Part shown: one piece after another, positions 26,565-35,543 of the stretch
Numbering within the stretch: position 1 is the stretch's first letter
How the letters are laid out: each line of letters starts with the position of its first letter
Origin: CAZMXS01 sp964570325
GTDB taxonomy: Bacteria > Verrucomicrobiota > Kiritimatiellia > CAIQIC01 > CAZMXS01
Assembly (NCBI GenBank): GCA_964570325.1
Contig: CAZMXS010000004.1
Span: 62,001 to 126,000 of the forward strand
Direction of reading: 5' to 3'
Length of the DNA stretch: 64,000 bases
The notes under the pieces: generated by a model
What the model was told of the DNA's origin: nothing
What the model saw: only the letters and a program-made list of their open reading frames with translations
Databases searched by the model: none
Made by a program: the position numbers and the translations under genes

Positions 26565-28156
26565 AAAAGACCCATCGTTTCTACACGAGCCTGGCCGTTG
26601 CGGTGATGATTGCGGCCGGAGCGCAAGCGCAGGAGTACTTGCGTGAAACGTTTGACGGCGCCTTGCTGGGGCCGATCAACAGTCTGAACGGATGGGGCGG
26701 CACCAATTATTGGATTATATTCACCAACACCCAACCCGCCCTGGTCAACAACGCCAATCCCTGCGCGGGCGCCCACAGCCTGGCGTTTCCCATGCCCATT
26801 CCGGCCGGTAAACAGTGTGTCTTCGCGCGGTACACCAATCTCAACGCAACTTACAGTTACACGGGCACCAACCATCCGGTCATGCGCACGGGCTTCATGT
26901 TGTACAAGCAGGCGGCAGCCCAGGATTTCGGATTTCTAATCAGTATCAACCATGAATATCTATATGTCGGCACCGACACCAACGATGGAACCATTGTGGT
27001 GGATGAATATGACACCGGCGTGCCCTACCTGACCAACCGCTACGCTGAAATGGCGCTGCTGTACAACATGTCTAATAACGACCTCTGCGTGCAATACAAC
27101 GGCAGCAATATCGTGACTTGGAGTGGAATGGATGCGCCCTCGCTGACCCAATTGACGGATGTGGTGTTCTGGCGCGTGCCCGACGCCTATGCGGGCACAA
27201 ACCTGTTTGTGGACGAAATCCTGGCTGACAAGCCCACACCCGACACGCTGGCCTGGTGGCGCTATGAGACCCCCGATCTCGGCGTCGCCAGCGATCACGC
27301 GGGATTTTTCCGCGCGGCACGGGTGGATAGTCCCGCCTCGCTGTTCACGATGGGCGCGGCGCGTCCATTGTATGATGGCTGGCAGGATCGCGCCGATGAG
27401 CGCGGGCGACGCAAGTTCCAGTTGCAGGAACTGCGACCATGGACCAATTCGCCAAAACTGTCCGACTGGACAATCGAGGGCCTGGTGGCGATGTCGCCCG
27501 CCGCAGTGGGCGCCAGCGAACCCAATCTGCAGTTTTTGGATTGGGGCAACGGCTTTGGATACAACACCACCAACGCCTGGATCAGCATGACCTGGGTAGA
27601 ATCCAGCCAACAGATTGCCATGTGCCTGCGCGATGGCCAACGGACCACGACCGGTTATGATTATCTCGCGCCACTTGGCGAAGTGCCCGCCGACGGCCGC
27701 TGGCATCACGTTGCCGCCGTCAAAACCAATTCCTGGCTGACGGTTTATGTGGATTACCGGCGCACGGCCAACGTGCCGCTGTCCGGCGCGGCATCCGGCG
27801 TTTACCAGTTCGCCGCCGCCAGCCTCGCCTATGTCGGCCGCACGCTGGGTAGCGGCAATATCACCACCACCAACCAGTGGCTGGACGAGCTGCGCATCTC
27901 CAGCCGCGGCTTGCGCTCGCGGGAATTCCTGCAATTTGGCCAACCCACCCTTCTTTCGCTGCCGGATTTCCGCGCAGGCACATGGACGTTTGAAGTGCAA
28001 ACCATCCCCGGCAAGTTCTACCAGGCCCAGACAGCGAGCGGGCCGGGCGCAAGCGTCTGGAACAATCATCCGCCGGCCACCATCGCCACCGGCCATTACG
28101 ATCAAGTGACGCTCCCGGCGCAAACCGGTCGGGTTCTGCGCGTGTTCAGACAATAG
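26561..28156 (+). CDS. Secreted LamG-like (concanavalin-type) protein
   Basis: 531 residues with a signal peptide (MKKTHRFYTSLAVAVMIAAG, cleavage likely after AQA). The N-terminal half resembles a jelly-roll adhesion or carbohydrate-binding module (EYLRETFDGALLGPINSLNGW). Residues about 285-460 fit a LamG/Laminin_G_3 sandwich: WTIEGLVAM, DGRWHHVAAVKTNSWLTVYVD and WLDELRISSRGLRSREFLQ. Such proteins are abundant in PVC bacteria and bind glycans or other surface ligands. There is no catalytic motif and no sorting signal at the C-terminus. The 4-base overlap with ugd is unusual for a secreted protein. Confidence 0.78.
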   Translation: MKKTHRFYTSLAVAVMIAAGAQAQEYLRETFDGALLGPINSLNGWGGTNYWIIFTNTQPALVNNANPCAGAHSLAFPMPIPAGKQCVFARYTNLNATYSYTGTNHPVMRTGFMLYKQAAAQDFGFLISINHEYLYVGTDTNDGTIVVDEYDTGVPYLTNRYAEMALLYNMSNNDLCVQYNGSNIVTWSGMDAPSLTQLTDVVFWRVPDAYAGTNLFVDEILADKPTPDTLAWWRYETPDLGVASDHAGFFRAARVDSPASLFTMGAARPLYDGWQDRADERGRRKFQLQELRPWTNSPKLSDWTIEGLVAMSPAAVGASEPNLQFLDWGNGFGYNTTNAWISMTWVESSQQIAMCLRDGQRTTTGYDYLAPLGEVPADGRWHHVAAVKTNSWLTVYVDYRRTANVPLSGAASGVYQFAAASLAYVGRTLGSGNITTTNQWLDELRISSRGLRSREFLQFGQPTLLSLPDFRAGTWTFEVQTIPGKFYQAQTASGPGASVWNNHPPATIATGHYDQVTLPAQTGRVLRVFRQ

Positions 28157-28215
28157 CACACCCGCGCCAGACCGCTGGGAGCCCGGCGATCCGAACTGCT
28201 GGAACTTAAGTTAAT

Positions 28216-28239
28216 CGTGCATTTCGTTGGCAATGCACG
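28216..28239 (+). promoter_or_regulatory. Perfect 7-bp stem-loop upstream of rpsU
   Basis: CGTGCAT (28216-28222) and ATGCACG (28233-28239) enclose a 10-base loop, 60 bases after the LamG gene. No T-run follows. It could end transcription by another route or regulate rpsU. Confidence 0.4.
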
Positions 28240-28274
28240 CCGCGCCCAACGGCAAATTGCAAATAAACATGGGT

Positions 28275-28303
28275 TTGACATCGGCGGCAGCTTTCAATAG
28301 CGT
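28275..28303 (+). promoter_or_regulatory. Candidate rpsU promoter
   Basis: A perfect -35 TTGACA (28275-28280) is followed after 17 bases by TAGCGT (28298-28303), a poor -10. It lies about 80 bases before the rpsU start. Confidence 0.4.
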
Positions 28304-28381
28304 GTTTGGCCAATTGATTATCGGCCCACGCCATTAGCGTACAAGCGGGCCAAATCGTGAAGGGAGCGTGAGTTACAAGCC

Positions 28382-28555
28382 GTGTCAGAGGTAAAAATCA
28401 GAAAAGGCGAGTCCGTTGACAAGGCGCTGCGCCGCCTGAAGAAGAAGCTCGACAAGGAAGGCGTCATGCGGGAAATACGTTCGCACCGCCATTTTGAAAA
28501 ACCGAGCGAGAAAAAGCGTCGCAAAACGGCCCGCGCGCGTCTGCGTTCCTACTAA
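28382..28555 (+). CDS. rpsU: 30S ribosomal protein S21
   Basis: A 57-residue frame starting with GTG reads SEVKIRKGESVDKALRRL after the initiator, then KKKLDKEGVMREIRSHRHFE and a basic tail KPSEKKRRKTARARLRSY. This is S21, a small-subunit protein that helps position the 3' end of 16S rRNA during initiation. The length and the basic C-terminus are typical. An AGGGAG element lies about 15 bases upstream, a long spacing. A strong terminator follows 9 bases after the stop, so rpsU is a stand-alone unit here rather than part of the rpsU-dnaG-rpoD operon. Confidence 0.93.
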   Translation: MSEVKIRKGESVDKALRRLKKKLDKEGVMREIRSHRHFEKPSEKKRRKTARARLRSY

Positions 28556-28564
28556 CCATATCCT

Positions 28565-28611
28565 AGAGCGGTTCAAGCGGGCTGATATCGCTCGAACCGC
28601 TCTTTTATTTT
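28565..28611 (+). terminator. Rho-independent terminator of rpsU
   Basis: AGAGCGGTTC (28565-28574) pairs with GAACCGCTCT (28594-28603). After one mismatch the stem continues as AGCG/CGCT around a 9-base loop. It is followed by TTTATTTT. Confidence 0.92.
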
Positions 28612-28719
28612 CATGGGCCGGATGCGGCGGGCCATTACGATCCAACACCCATGGCCGCAGCCGGTTAAAGTAATCGTTCGCGCCGCTTTAATTCAGCTAC
28701 GCTCCCGATCAGAAAATTG

Positions 28720-29649
28720 ATGTCTTTTGCGCTAACAACCCGCTGGAACGCCGCCCGCCACTATAGCGGCGAAGCCATGCTCAAGGAGATCCTTGCCTTG
28801 GGCATCCGCCATATTGAACTGGGCTATGACCTGCGTATGGACCTGGTGCCCGGTGTGCTGGAAATAGTCAAGCGCGGCGAGGTGGTGGTGGACAGCCTGC
28901 ACAACTTCTGCCCAATCCCAATGGGCGCGCACCGCGGCCACCCGGAACTATTCACATTCGCCGACCCCGAGCGGCGCGTGCGCGAGGGCGCGATCCAGCA
29001 CACCACCCGCACCGTCCGTTTCGCTGCCGAGGTGGGCGCCCAGGCCGTAGTGATCCACGCGGGCCATTGCCACATGCACCGGATGAGCGAGGAACTTTTC
29101 GCCCTCTACGAACGCGGACAGCAGTTCAGCCCGGCCTACGAGAAGATCAAGCTCAAGGTCCAGCTCGTTCGCGAGAAGCAGGCGCGCCGGCAGGTCGAAT
29201 ATCTTTACCAGTGCATCGAGCAAATGCTGCCCGTCTTGCAGGAAACGCGGGTCAAGCTCGGCATCGAAAATCTTCCGACATGGGAATCCATCCCCACCGA
29301 AAGTGAAATGGAGGAACTCTTCCGGCATTTCGGTTCGGGATTGATCGGGCTGTGGTACGACGTTGGACATGGCCAGATCCGCGAGAACATGGGGTTCATC
29401 AACCAAGAGCGCTGGCTGGAACGTCTCCAGCCGCACCTGATCGGCATGCACCTGCACGACGTCGAGCCGCCGGCCAAGGACCACCTGATGCCGCCGCGCG
29501 GCCGGATCAACTTCGCGCGCTTGAAACGGTTTGCCACGGACAACGTGCTCAAGGTGATCGAGCCCGCGCCGTTGGTTCCGGCGGAGGAGATTGCCTTGGG
29601 CTTGAAGACATTGCAAACCATCTGGGGCGACACCCCAACTTCGGCTTAA
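28720..29649 (+). CDS. Sugar phosphate isomerase/epimerase-type TIM-barrel protein
   Basis: 309 residues from ATG 28720 (MSFALTTRWNAARH); a TTG one codon upstream is unlikely. It fits the AP-endonuclease-2/xylose-isomerase-like barrel family: EILALGIRHIELGYDL, AQAVVIHAGHC, KLGIENLPTW with a metal-ligand Glu, LIGLWYDVGHGQI with Asp and His, and IGMHLHDVEPPAKDHL. Family members are metal-dependent isomerases, epimerases or nucleases, so the substrate cannot be given. It is 14 bases before gmd and likely in the same operon, hinting at a role in sugar metabolism. Confidence 0.82.
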   Translation: MSFALTTRWNAARHYSGEAMLKEILALGIRHIELGYDLRMDLVPGVLEIVKRGEVVVDSLHNFCPIPMGAHRGHPELFTFADPERRVREGAIQHTTRTVRFAAEVGAQAVVIHAGHCHMHRMSEELFALYERGQQFSPAYEKIKLKVQLVREKQARRQVEYLYQCIEQMLPVLQETRVKLGIENLPTWESIPTESEMEELFRHFGSGLIGLWYDVGHGQIRENMGFINQERWLERLQPHLIGMHLHDVEPPAKDHLMPPRGRINFARLKRFATDNVLKVIEPAPLVPAEEIALGLKTLQTIWGDTPTSA

Positions 29650-29663
29650 AAAAGGAAACACCG

Positions 29664-30632
29664 ATGAAAAAAGCTTTGATTACCGGAATCACAGGCCAGG
29701 ATGGCTCTTACCTGGCCGACCTGCTGCTGGAGAAGGGCTACCAAGTCTACGGGATGGTTCGCCGCTCCAGCACGGAAAACTTTGACCGAATCGCGCATAT
29801 CAAAGACCGTTTGCGACTCGTGCAGGCCGACCTGCTCGACCAGCTCTCCCTGATCAGCATCCTGCGCGAGGTCCAGCCGAATGAAATCTACAACCTGGCG
29901 GCAATGTCCTTTGTGCCGACCTCCTGGAGCCAGCCCGTGCTGACCGGCGAGTTCACCGGACTCGGCGTCACCCGCCTGCTCGAAGCCGTCCGCGTCGTCT
30001 GCCCCGAGGCTCGTATTTACCAGGCCTCCAGCCGTGAGATGGTCGGCCCGGTGCGCGAGGTGCCGCAAACCGAGCTGACCCCCTTCCACCCGCGCAGCCC
30101 CTATGGCGTGGCCAAAGCCTATGGCCACTTCATCACCGTCAACTACCGCGAAAGCTATAACCTGTTCGCCCTTTCAGGTATCCTGTTCAACCACGAAAGC
30201 CCGCGGCGCGGCAAGGAGTTTGTCACGCGCAAGATCAGTGACGGCGTCGCCCAGATCAAGCTCGGCTTCGCCAAGGAACTGCGCATGGGTAATCTGGAAG
30301 CGCAACGCGACTGGGGGTTTGCCGGCGACTACGTCCGCGCCATGTGGCTGATGCTCCAGCAGGATACACCGGAGGATTTCGTCATCGCGACCGGCTTGAG
30401 CCATTCAGTGAAGGATTTTCTCCAGCTCGCCTTCGCGCACGCCGGCCTCAACTGGGAAAATCACGTCGTGGTGGACCCCCTGCTCTTCCGACCGGCCGAA
30501 GTAGACCACCTGCTGGGCGACGCCTCCAAGGCCGCCCGCATGCTGGGCTGGAAGCCGGAGGTGGATTTCGAGCGCCTCGTCCGCATGATGGTGGACGCCG
30601 ACCTCGAACGGTGGAAAGCCACCCGGAAATAG
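29664..30632 (+). CDS. gmd: GDP-mannose 4,6-dehydratase
   Basis: 322 residues from ATG 29664, with AAAGGA 8 bases upstream. The enzyme converts GDP-D-mannose to GDP-4-keto-6-deoxy-D-mannose with bound NADP. Marks are the TGITGQDGSYLADLLL nucleotide motif, GMVRRSSTENFDRI, IYQASSREMVGPV, the Y-x3-K pair in SPYGVAKAYG, FNHESPRRGKEFVTRKI and LGNLEAQRDWG-like MGNLEAQRDWGFAGDY. In most Gmd proteins the active-site stretch reads STSE; here it is SSRE, keeping the glutamate. It is 4 bases from rmd. Confidence 0.95.
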   Translation: MKKALITGITGQDGSYLADLLLEKGYQVYGMVRRSSTENFDRIAHIKDRLRLVQADLLDQLSLISILREVQPNEIYNLAAMSFVPTSWSQPVLTGEFTGLGVTRLLEAVRVVCPEARIYQASSREMVGPVREVPQTELTPFHPRSPYGVAKAYGHFITVNYRESYNLFALSGILFNHESPRRGKEFVTRKISDGVAQIKLGFAKELRMGNLEAQRDWGFAGDYVRAMWLMLQQDTPEDFVIATGLSHSVKDFLQLAFAHAGLNWENHVVVDPLLFRPAEVDHLLGDASKAARMLGWKPEVDFERLVRMMVDADLERWKATRK

Positions 30633-30636
30633 CGCC

Positions 30637-31569
30637 ATGCGGGTTCTGGTCACAGGCGCGCGGGGATTTGTCGGCCGCCACGTCATGGAACATCTGCGGG
30701 CGACGGGACACGCGCCGATCGGCCTGGACCTGCCGGCGCCGGACGGCACGGCGGGCGCCGACTTCATCGCCGGCGACCTGCAACAACCCGGTGAACTGGA
30801 GGCCGCCATCCGCCAGACCCAGCCGGACGCCTGCATCCACCTGGCCGGCATCGCCTTCGTGCCGCTGGGCTGGACCGACCCCAACCGGGTTTTCTCGGTC
30901 AATCTGACCGGCACCATCAACCTGTTGGAAGCCGTGCGCCGCGCGGCGCCGCGGGCGCGCCTGCTCGCCGTCACCTCCGCCGAAGTCTATGGCGCCGGCC
31001 ATGTCGAACAACCGTTAACCGAAGAAGCGCCCATGCGCCCGGCCAATCCCTACGCCGCCGCGAAGATGGCGGCGGATTTGATGGTCTTGCTCTATGCGCG
31101 CCGCTACACCATGCCGGCCATGACCGCCCGTCCGTTGAACCATATCGGTCCTGGCCAGGCGCCGGAGTTCGTCACCACCGCCTTCGCCCGGCAACTGGCG
31201 GAAATCGCCGCCGGCCGGAGCGCGCCGGTCATCCGCGTCGGCAATCTCGACGCGCAACGCGATTTCACCGATGTCCGCGACGTAGCCCGCGCCTACCGCC
31301 TGCTCATCGAGCAGGGCCGGGCGGGCGAGGCTTACAACATTGTTTCGGGCCGGCCGGTCGCCATTCGCACAATTCTCGACCACTTTATGCAAATTGCCGG
31401 CGTCAGTCCGCGAGTTGAAGTGGATATGAAACTTTACCGGCCGGCCGACGAGCGCCCGTTAATCAGCGGCGAAAAAATCCGCCGGGAAACCGGCTGGAAA
31501 CCCGAAATCCCGCTGGCCCAGTCGCTGCGGGACATTTACCAATCCATCGGCGGGCGGCCGGCGGGCTGA
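30637..31569 (+). CDS. rmd: GDP-6-deoxy-4-keto-D-mannose reductase (GDP-D-rhamnose forming)
   Basis: 310 residues, SDR-type NAD(P)-binding fold: VLVTGARGFVGRHVMEHL, HLAGIAFVPLGWTDPNRVF, AVTSAEVYG and Y-x3-K in NPYAAAKMAADLM. RPLNHIGPGQAPEFVT, IRVGNLDAQRDFTDVRDV and the C-terminal GETGWKPEIPL-type end match Rmd. Rmd reduces the Gmd product to GDP-D-rhamnose. The gmd-rmd pairing supports this over GDP-fucose synthase, which has a different signature. D-rhamnose is a rare sugar found in A-band-like O-antigens. Confidence 0.9.
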   Translation: MRVLVTGARGFVGRHVMEHLRATGHAPIGLDLPAPDGTAGADFIAGDLQQPGELEAAIRQTQPDACIHLAGIAFVPLGWTDPNRVFSVNLTGTINLLEAVRRAAPRARLLAVTSAEVYGAGHVEQPLTEEAPMRPANPYAAAKMAADLMVLLYARRYTMPAMTARPLNHIGPGQAPEFVTTAFARQLAEIAAGRSAPVIRVGNLDAQRDFTDVRDVARAYRLLIEQGRAGEAYNIVSGRPVAIRTILDHFMQIAGVSPRVEVDMKLYRPADERPLISGEKIRRETGWKPEIPLAQSLRDIYQSIGGRPAG

Positions 31570-31576
31570 TGCCACC

Positions 31577-32656
31577 ATGAACGCGCGACGGCTGCGACAT
31601 CCCCTGCTCACCCTGGCGCGCTTTTTGATCTGCGCCGGCCTGCTGGCGTACGTCATCAGCCGGATTGACCGGGACTCGGTCGGGCGCATCCTGCAGGCCT
31701 CGCTGGGAAACTGGGATTTGCTGCTGGCCGGGCTGGCCTTCACTTTCCTTGGCCTATGCGCCGGCGCCTGGCGCTGGGGCATGATCCTGCGCTCGCAGGG
31801 GTTCCGGATCGGCGCGGGCCGCACATTCGTGATTTTTTTTATCGGCCAGTTTTTTAATGCCTTCATGCTGGGCGCCTGCGGCGGCGATGTGGCCCGGGCC
31901 TATCTGGTCGCCCGCGGGCTACGCGACAAGCGAACCGAAGCCGCCACCACGGTTTTTATTGACCGCGGCATCGGCCTGCTGACGATGATCCTGTTCTGCT
32001 GCGTTATGATCGCGTTCCGCCTCCCGCTCTTCCTCGACCACCACGGCACGCGCGGACCGGGCGTGTTGATGGTAGTATTCTGGTTTGGTTCCGTCGCCGC
32101 CATTTACGGGCTTTTTCACCGCAATCGCTTTGAGCATTGGCGACTGTTTCAATACGTGGAGACGCGCACGGCCGCCGGCCCCTTCATCCGACGCGCGTAC
32201 GATGCCTTTTACCTGTTCCGGAAAGACGCGCGCGTTCTGCTGGCCTCCGTCGCGCTTTCCATGCTGAATCTGGCGCTATTGACCCTGGCGTGCGCCTGCT
32301 TCGGTCGCGGCCTGGAAATCCGGGCCGTGCCAGCCGATTACTTCACGCTGTTCCCCATCATCTCCGTGCTGGCCGCCATCCCGCTCACGCCCGGCAGCCT
32401 CGGGGTGCGCGAAAGCCTGTTCATCACCCTCTTCGGCGCGGTGGACGTACCCGCCCCCCAGGCGGTGCTGCTGTCCCTGCTGGGTTACGCGGCCGGCACG
32501 GCCTGGAGCCTCTTTGGCGGCTTGCTGCTGCTCGTCCGTTCCGCGGCGGGCGCCGCTAACATCCCAGCGGAAATCCGGGCCGAGCATTTGGCCACGATAC
32601 CGCCCGCGCCGGCCGGCGCGAACGACCGGCCAAGAAAACCGTTAAGATGCGATTAG
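31577..32656 (+). CDS. LPG-synthase-type (UPF0104) membrane protein, flippase-like domain
   Basis: 359 residues with about eight membrane segments. LPG_synthase_TM marks are FIGQFFNAFMLGACGGDVARAY, TTVFIDRGIGLLTM and IPLTPGSLGVRESLFI. This domain is the flippase part of MprF and also occurs alone near glycolipid genes, where it is thought to move lipids or lipid-linked sugars. There is no catalytic lysyltransferase domain. It is 7 bases after rmd and ends that operon, so a role in D-rhamnose glycolipid handling is plausible. Confidence 0.85.
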   Translation: MNARRLRHPLLTLARFLICAGLLAYVISRIDRDSVGRILQASLGNWDLLLAGLAFTFLGLCAGAWRWGMILRSQGFRIGAGRTFVIFFIGQFFNAFMLGACGGDVARAYLVARGLRDKRTEAATTVFIDRGIGLLTMILFCCVMIAFRLPLFLDHHGTRGPGVLMVVFWFGSVAAIYGLFHRNRFEHWRLFQYVETRTAAGPFIRRAYDAFYLFRKDARVLLASVALSMLNLALLTLACACFGRGLEIRAVPADYFTLFPIISVLAAIPLTPGSLGVRESLFITLFGAVDVPAPQAVLLSLLGYAAGTAWSLFGGLLLLVRSAAGAANIPAEIRAEHLATIPPAPAGANDRPRKPLRCD

Positions 32657-32729
32657 CGCAAAGCGGCCGGTTTCTGCTATAGAGCGCCCGTTGGATGCGC
32701 GAACGAATAATGCATAGTGCGAGGGCAAC

Positions 32730-34484
32730 ATGAAACGAATACTACTGGCATGGTGGTTGACCGCGGCGGCGGCGTTTGCGGAACAAACTTTTCCCCGGCC
32801 CGGATGGGAGGACCGCCCCAACCCGCTCGCCAGTCCCGATGCCGTGGTCGGCGGCGAAATCTCCGCCTACGCCGCCCAGTACCCCAAGAGCTTCAATTAT
32901 TACCTCGATAACAATGTCTTCTGCGCCGAACTGTTCTCCACGCTGTATGACTCGCTGTTGAGCACGGACCCGCTGACCGCCGAATACGAACCCGGCCTGG
33001 CCAGTCGCTGGGCCATTTCCGACGACAAACTCACTTTCACCTTCTGGCTGGACAAGGACGCGCGTTGGAGCGACGGCCAGCCCATCACCGCCGCGGACGT
33101 CAAATGGACTTTCGACGCCATCCGCGATCCGAAGAATCTGACCGGCCCGCATAAAGTCGCGCTCGAAAAAATCAATTCACCGGAGATCGTGGATGAACGA
33201 CAGGTCCGCTTTACGGCGCAGGAAGTCCACTGGCGCAACCTCGACGCGCTCGGCAGCCTGCTGATCCTACCCCGGCACGTTTATGAACAGATGGACTTCA
33301 ATAAACTCAACTTTGAATTCCCCGTGGTCTCCGGCCTGTATCGCCTTGGCGAGATCAAGGAAGGCGTCTTCGTGCGACTGGAGCGGCGCGACGACTGGTG
33401 GGGCCGCGCGCGCCGGCGCGCCGCGCACGTCGGGAATTTTCAAACGATCACCCACCGTTTTTACGCCGACAATGAAAACGCCTTCGAGGCGTTCAAAAAG
33501 GGGCTGTTCGACGTCTACCCGGTTTACACGGCGCGCATCTGGGTGAACGAGACCGCCGGCGCCCGGTTCGCGAACAATTGGATCATCAAGCAGAAGATTC
33601 AAAACCACAATCCCGTCGGCTTCCAGGGTTTTGCGATGAATATGCGGCGCCCGCCCTTCGATGACCTGCGCGTCCGCCAAGCGCTGGCCCACCTGCTGGA
33701 CCGCGAGAAGATGAACCGGACCATCATGTATAACCAATACTTCCTCCAACGCTCCTATTTCGAGGACCTCTATTCAAAGGAACACCCCTGCCGAAACCCG
33801 GTGTTTGAGTTCAACAAGGACAAAGCGCGCGCCCTGCTGCAAGAGGCCGGCTGGAAGGCCAATCCCAAAACCGGCATCCTCGAACGCGACGGCAAACCCT
33901 TCACCTTCAAGTTTCTCACCCGCGACCCCTCCACCGATAAATTCCTCGCGATCTACGGAGAGGATCTGAAAGATGTCGGCATTGAACTGGTCATTGATCA
34001 AAAGGACTGGGCGGCGTGGTCCAAGGATATGGACGAGTTCAACTTCGACATGACCTGGGCGGCGTGGAGCGGCTCGCTCTTCAAGGATCCCGAGAGCATG
34101 TGGGCCTCCCGCGAGGCTGACCGGCCGGGCGGCAACAATATCACCGGCTTCAAGAACGCCGAAGTGGATGCCCTGATTGAGCGGCAGCGCGCGATCTTTG
34201 ACATCGAGCAGCGCAACGAGATCTGCCGCGCGATTGACGCCATCGCCACGCGCGAGGTGCCCTATATCCTGCTTTGGAATATCAATTATGTCCGCCTGCT
34301 GTACTGGAACAAGTTCGGCACGCCGCCGACGGTGCTATCGAAGTTCGGCGACGAACGCGCGGCCTACAGCCTGTGGTGGTACGACGAGGATTCCGCCGCG
34401 GACCTGGCGGACGCGCAGGCGCGCGACGCCCGGCTGCCGCCGCGCCCGGCCATGGTCCAGTTCGATGAGGTTTTCGGCAAGTAA
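32730..34484 (+). CDS. Peptide ABC importer, family 5 extracellular substrate-binding protein (YejA-like)
   Basis: 584 residues with a signal peptide (MKRILLAWWLTAAAAFAEQT). SBP_bac_5 features include AEYEPGLASRWAISDD, FWLDKDARWSDGQPITAADV, FQGFAMNMRRPPFDDLRVRQ and LLQEAGWKANPKTGIL. No lipobox cysteine is visible, so it is probably periplasmic rather than a lipoprotein. Length and gene order resemble YejA of the microcin C/peptide importer YejABEF. It heads a five-gene operon with both permeases and two ATPases. The probable substrates are peptides or peptide-like compounds. Confidence 0.9.
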   Translation: MKRILLAWWLTAAAAFAEQTFPRPGWEDRPNPLASPDAVVGGEISAYAAQYPKSFNYYLDNNVFCAELFSTLYDSLLSTDPLTAEYEPGLASRWAISDDKLTFTFWLDKDARWSDGQPITAADVKWTFDAIRDPKNLTGPHKVALEKINSPEIVDERQVRFTAQEVHWRNLDALGSLLILPRHVYEQMDFNKLNFEFPVVSGLYRLGEIKEGVFVRLERRDDWWGRARRRAAHVGNFQTITHRFYADNENAFEAFKKGLFDVYPVYTARIWVNETAGARFANNWIIKQKIQNHNPVGFQGFAMNMRRPPFDDLRVRQALAHLLDREKMNRTIMYNQYFLQRSYFEDLYSKEHPCRNPVFEFNKDKARALLQEAGWKANPKTGILERDGKPFTFKFLTRDPSTDKFLAIYGEDLKDVGIELVIDQKDWAAWSKDMDEFNFDMTWAAWSGSLFKDPESMWASREADRPGGNNITGFKNAEVDALIERQRAIFDIEQRNEICRAIDAIATREVPYILLWNINYVRLLYWNKFGTPPTVLSKFGDERAAYSLWWYDEDSAADLADAQARDARLPPRPAMVQFDEVFGK

Positions 34485-34502
34485 ACCCGGTTGCCGGACA
34501 CC

Positions 34503-35543
34503 ATGGAACGGCTTGAATACTTTGTCCGCCGCCTGCTGCTGATCATCCCGACCTTTGTCGGGATCACGCTGGTCTGCTTCGGCATCACCCAGTTCGTGCC
34601 CGGCGGCCCGGTTGAGCAAATGATCGCCCAGATGCGCGGGCTCGGCAGCGGCGAAGCCGGCCGCGGCGGCCTGGCGTCCGCCTCAATCTCGGCGGAATAC
34701 CGCCGGGAGCTTGAGCGCCATTTCGGCTTCGACCAGCCGTTCCACCGCCGCTACTTGAAATGGCTGGTCGCCGACCGGCTCGGGATGCGGATGGAATCCT
34801 ACAAGTTTCCGAACAAGAACGCTTGGCAACTGATCAAGGAGCGTTTCCCGGTTTCGCTGGTCTTTGGATTAACGGGTTTTGTCTTGAGCTACATCGTCTG
34901 CATCCCGCTCGGAATCGCCAAGGCCCTGCGGCATGGCGGGCGCTTTGACCTGGCCAGCAGTCTCGTGATCTTCATCGGTTACGCGATTCCGCCGTTCGCG
35001 CTGGGCATGGTGCTCAAAATGCTTTTCTGCGGCACGGTGGATGGCTTGTGGGATGTTTTCCCGGTGGCTGGCTTTCAGTCCGACCATTTCGCCATGCTCT
35101 CCCCGGCGCAAAAGGCCGGCGACCTTTTCCGGCACATGTTCCTGCCGGTGCTGTGTTACATCGCCGGCAATTTCGCGGTGTTGACCATCCTGATGAAAAA
35201 CTCGCTGATCGAACAGGTCGGCCGGGACTATATCCGCACCGTGCTCGCCCGCGGCGCGACCAGCCGTCGCGCCATCTGGGGCCACGCGCTGCGCAACGCA
35301 TTGATCCCGATCGCCACCGGTTTCGGCGGCATCCTGACCGTTATGTTTGCGGGGTCCGTGATTATCGAACAGGTGTTCGAGATTCCCGGCATGGGTCGCC
35401 TGAGCCTGGAGGCGATTGTCGGCCGCGACTACGCGGTCTTCATGGGCATCCTCTCGTTGACCTCGATCCTGGGGCTGATCGGCAATGTGCTGTCCGATTT
35501 CTGCTATGTGCTGATTGATCCGCGGATATCCTTCCAGTCATGA
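34503..35543 (+). CDS. Peptide ABC importer permease (YejB-like)
   Basis: 346 residues from ATG 34503; TTG 34491 is a less likely alternative. BPD_transp_1 protein with six membrane segments. The N-terminal span (RRLLLIIPTFVGITLVCFGI), TQFVPGGPVEQMI and the EAA loop VGRDYIRTVLARGATSRRAI are typical, and VIIEQVFEIPGMGRL ends the domain. The stop overlaps the next ATG. It forms the channel with the YejE-like subunit. Confidence 0.93.
   Translation: MERLEYFVRRLLLIIPTFVGITLVCFGITQFVPGGPVEQMIAQMRGLGSGEAGRGGLASASISAEYRRELERHFGFDQPFHRRYLKWLVADRLGMRMESYKFPNKNAWQLIKERFPVSLVFGLTGFVLSYIVCIPLGIAKALRHGGRFDLASSLVIFIGYAIPPFALGMVLKMLFCGTVDGLWDVFPVAGFQSDHFAMLSPAQKAGDLFRHMFLPVLCYIAGNFAVLTILMKNSLIEQVGRDYIRTVLARGATSRRAIWGHALRNALIPIATGFGGILTVMFAGSVIIEQVFEIPGMGRLSLEAIVGRDYAVFMGILSLTSILGLIGNVLSDFCYVLIDPRISFQS

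Noticed and set aside
29664..30632. Gmd active site changed (SSRE instead of STSE) suggesting loss of function
   Set aside because: The catalytic glutamate, the hydroxyl residue and the Y-x3-K pair are kept, so the enzyme should still work.
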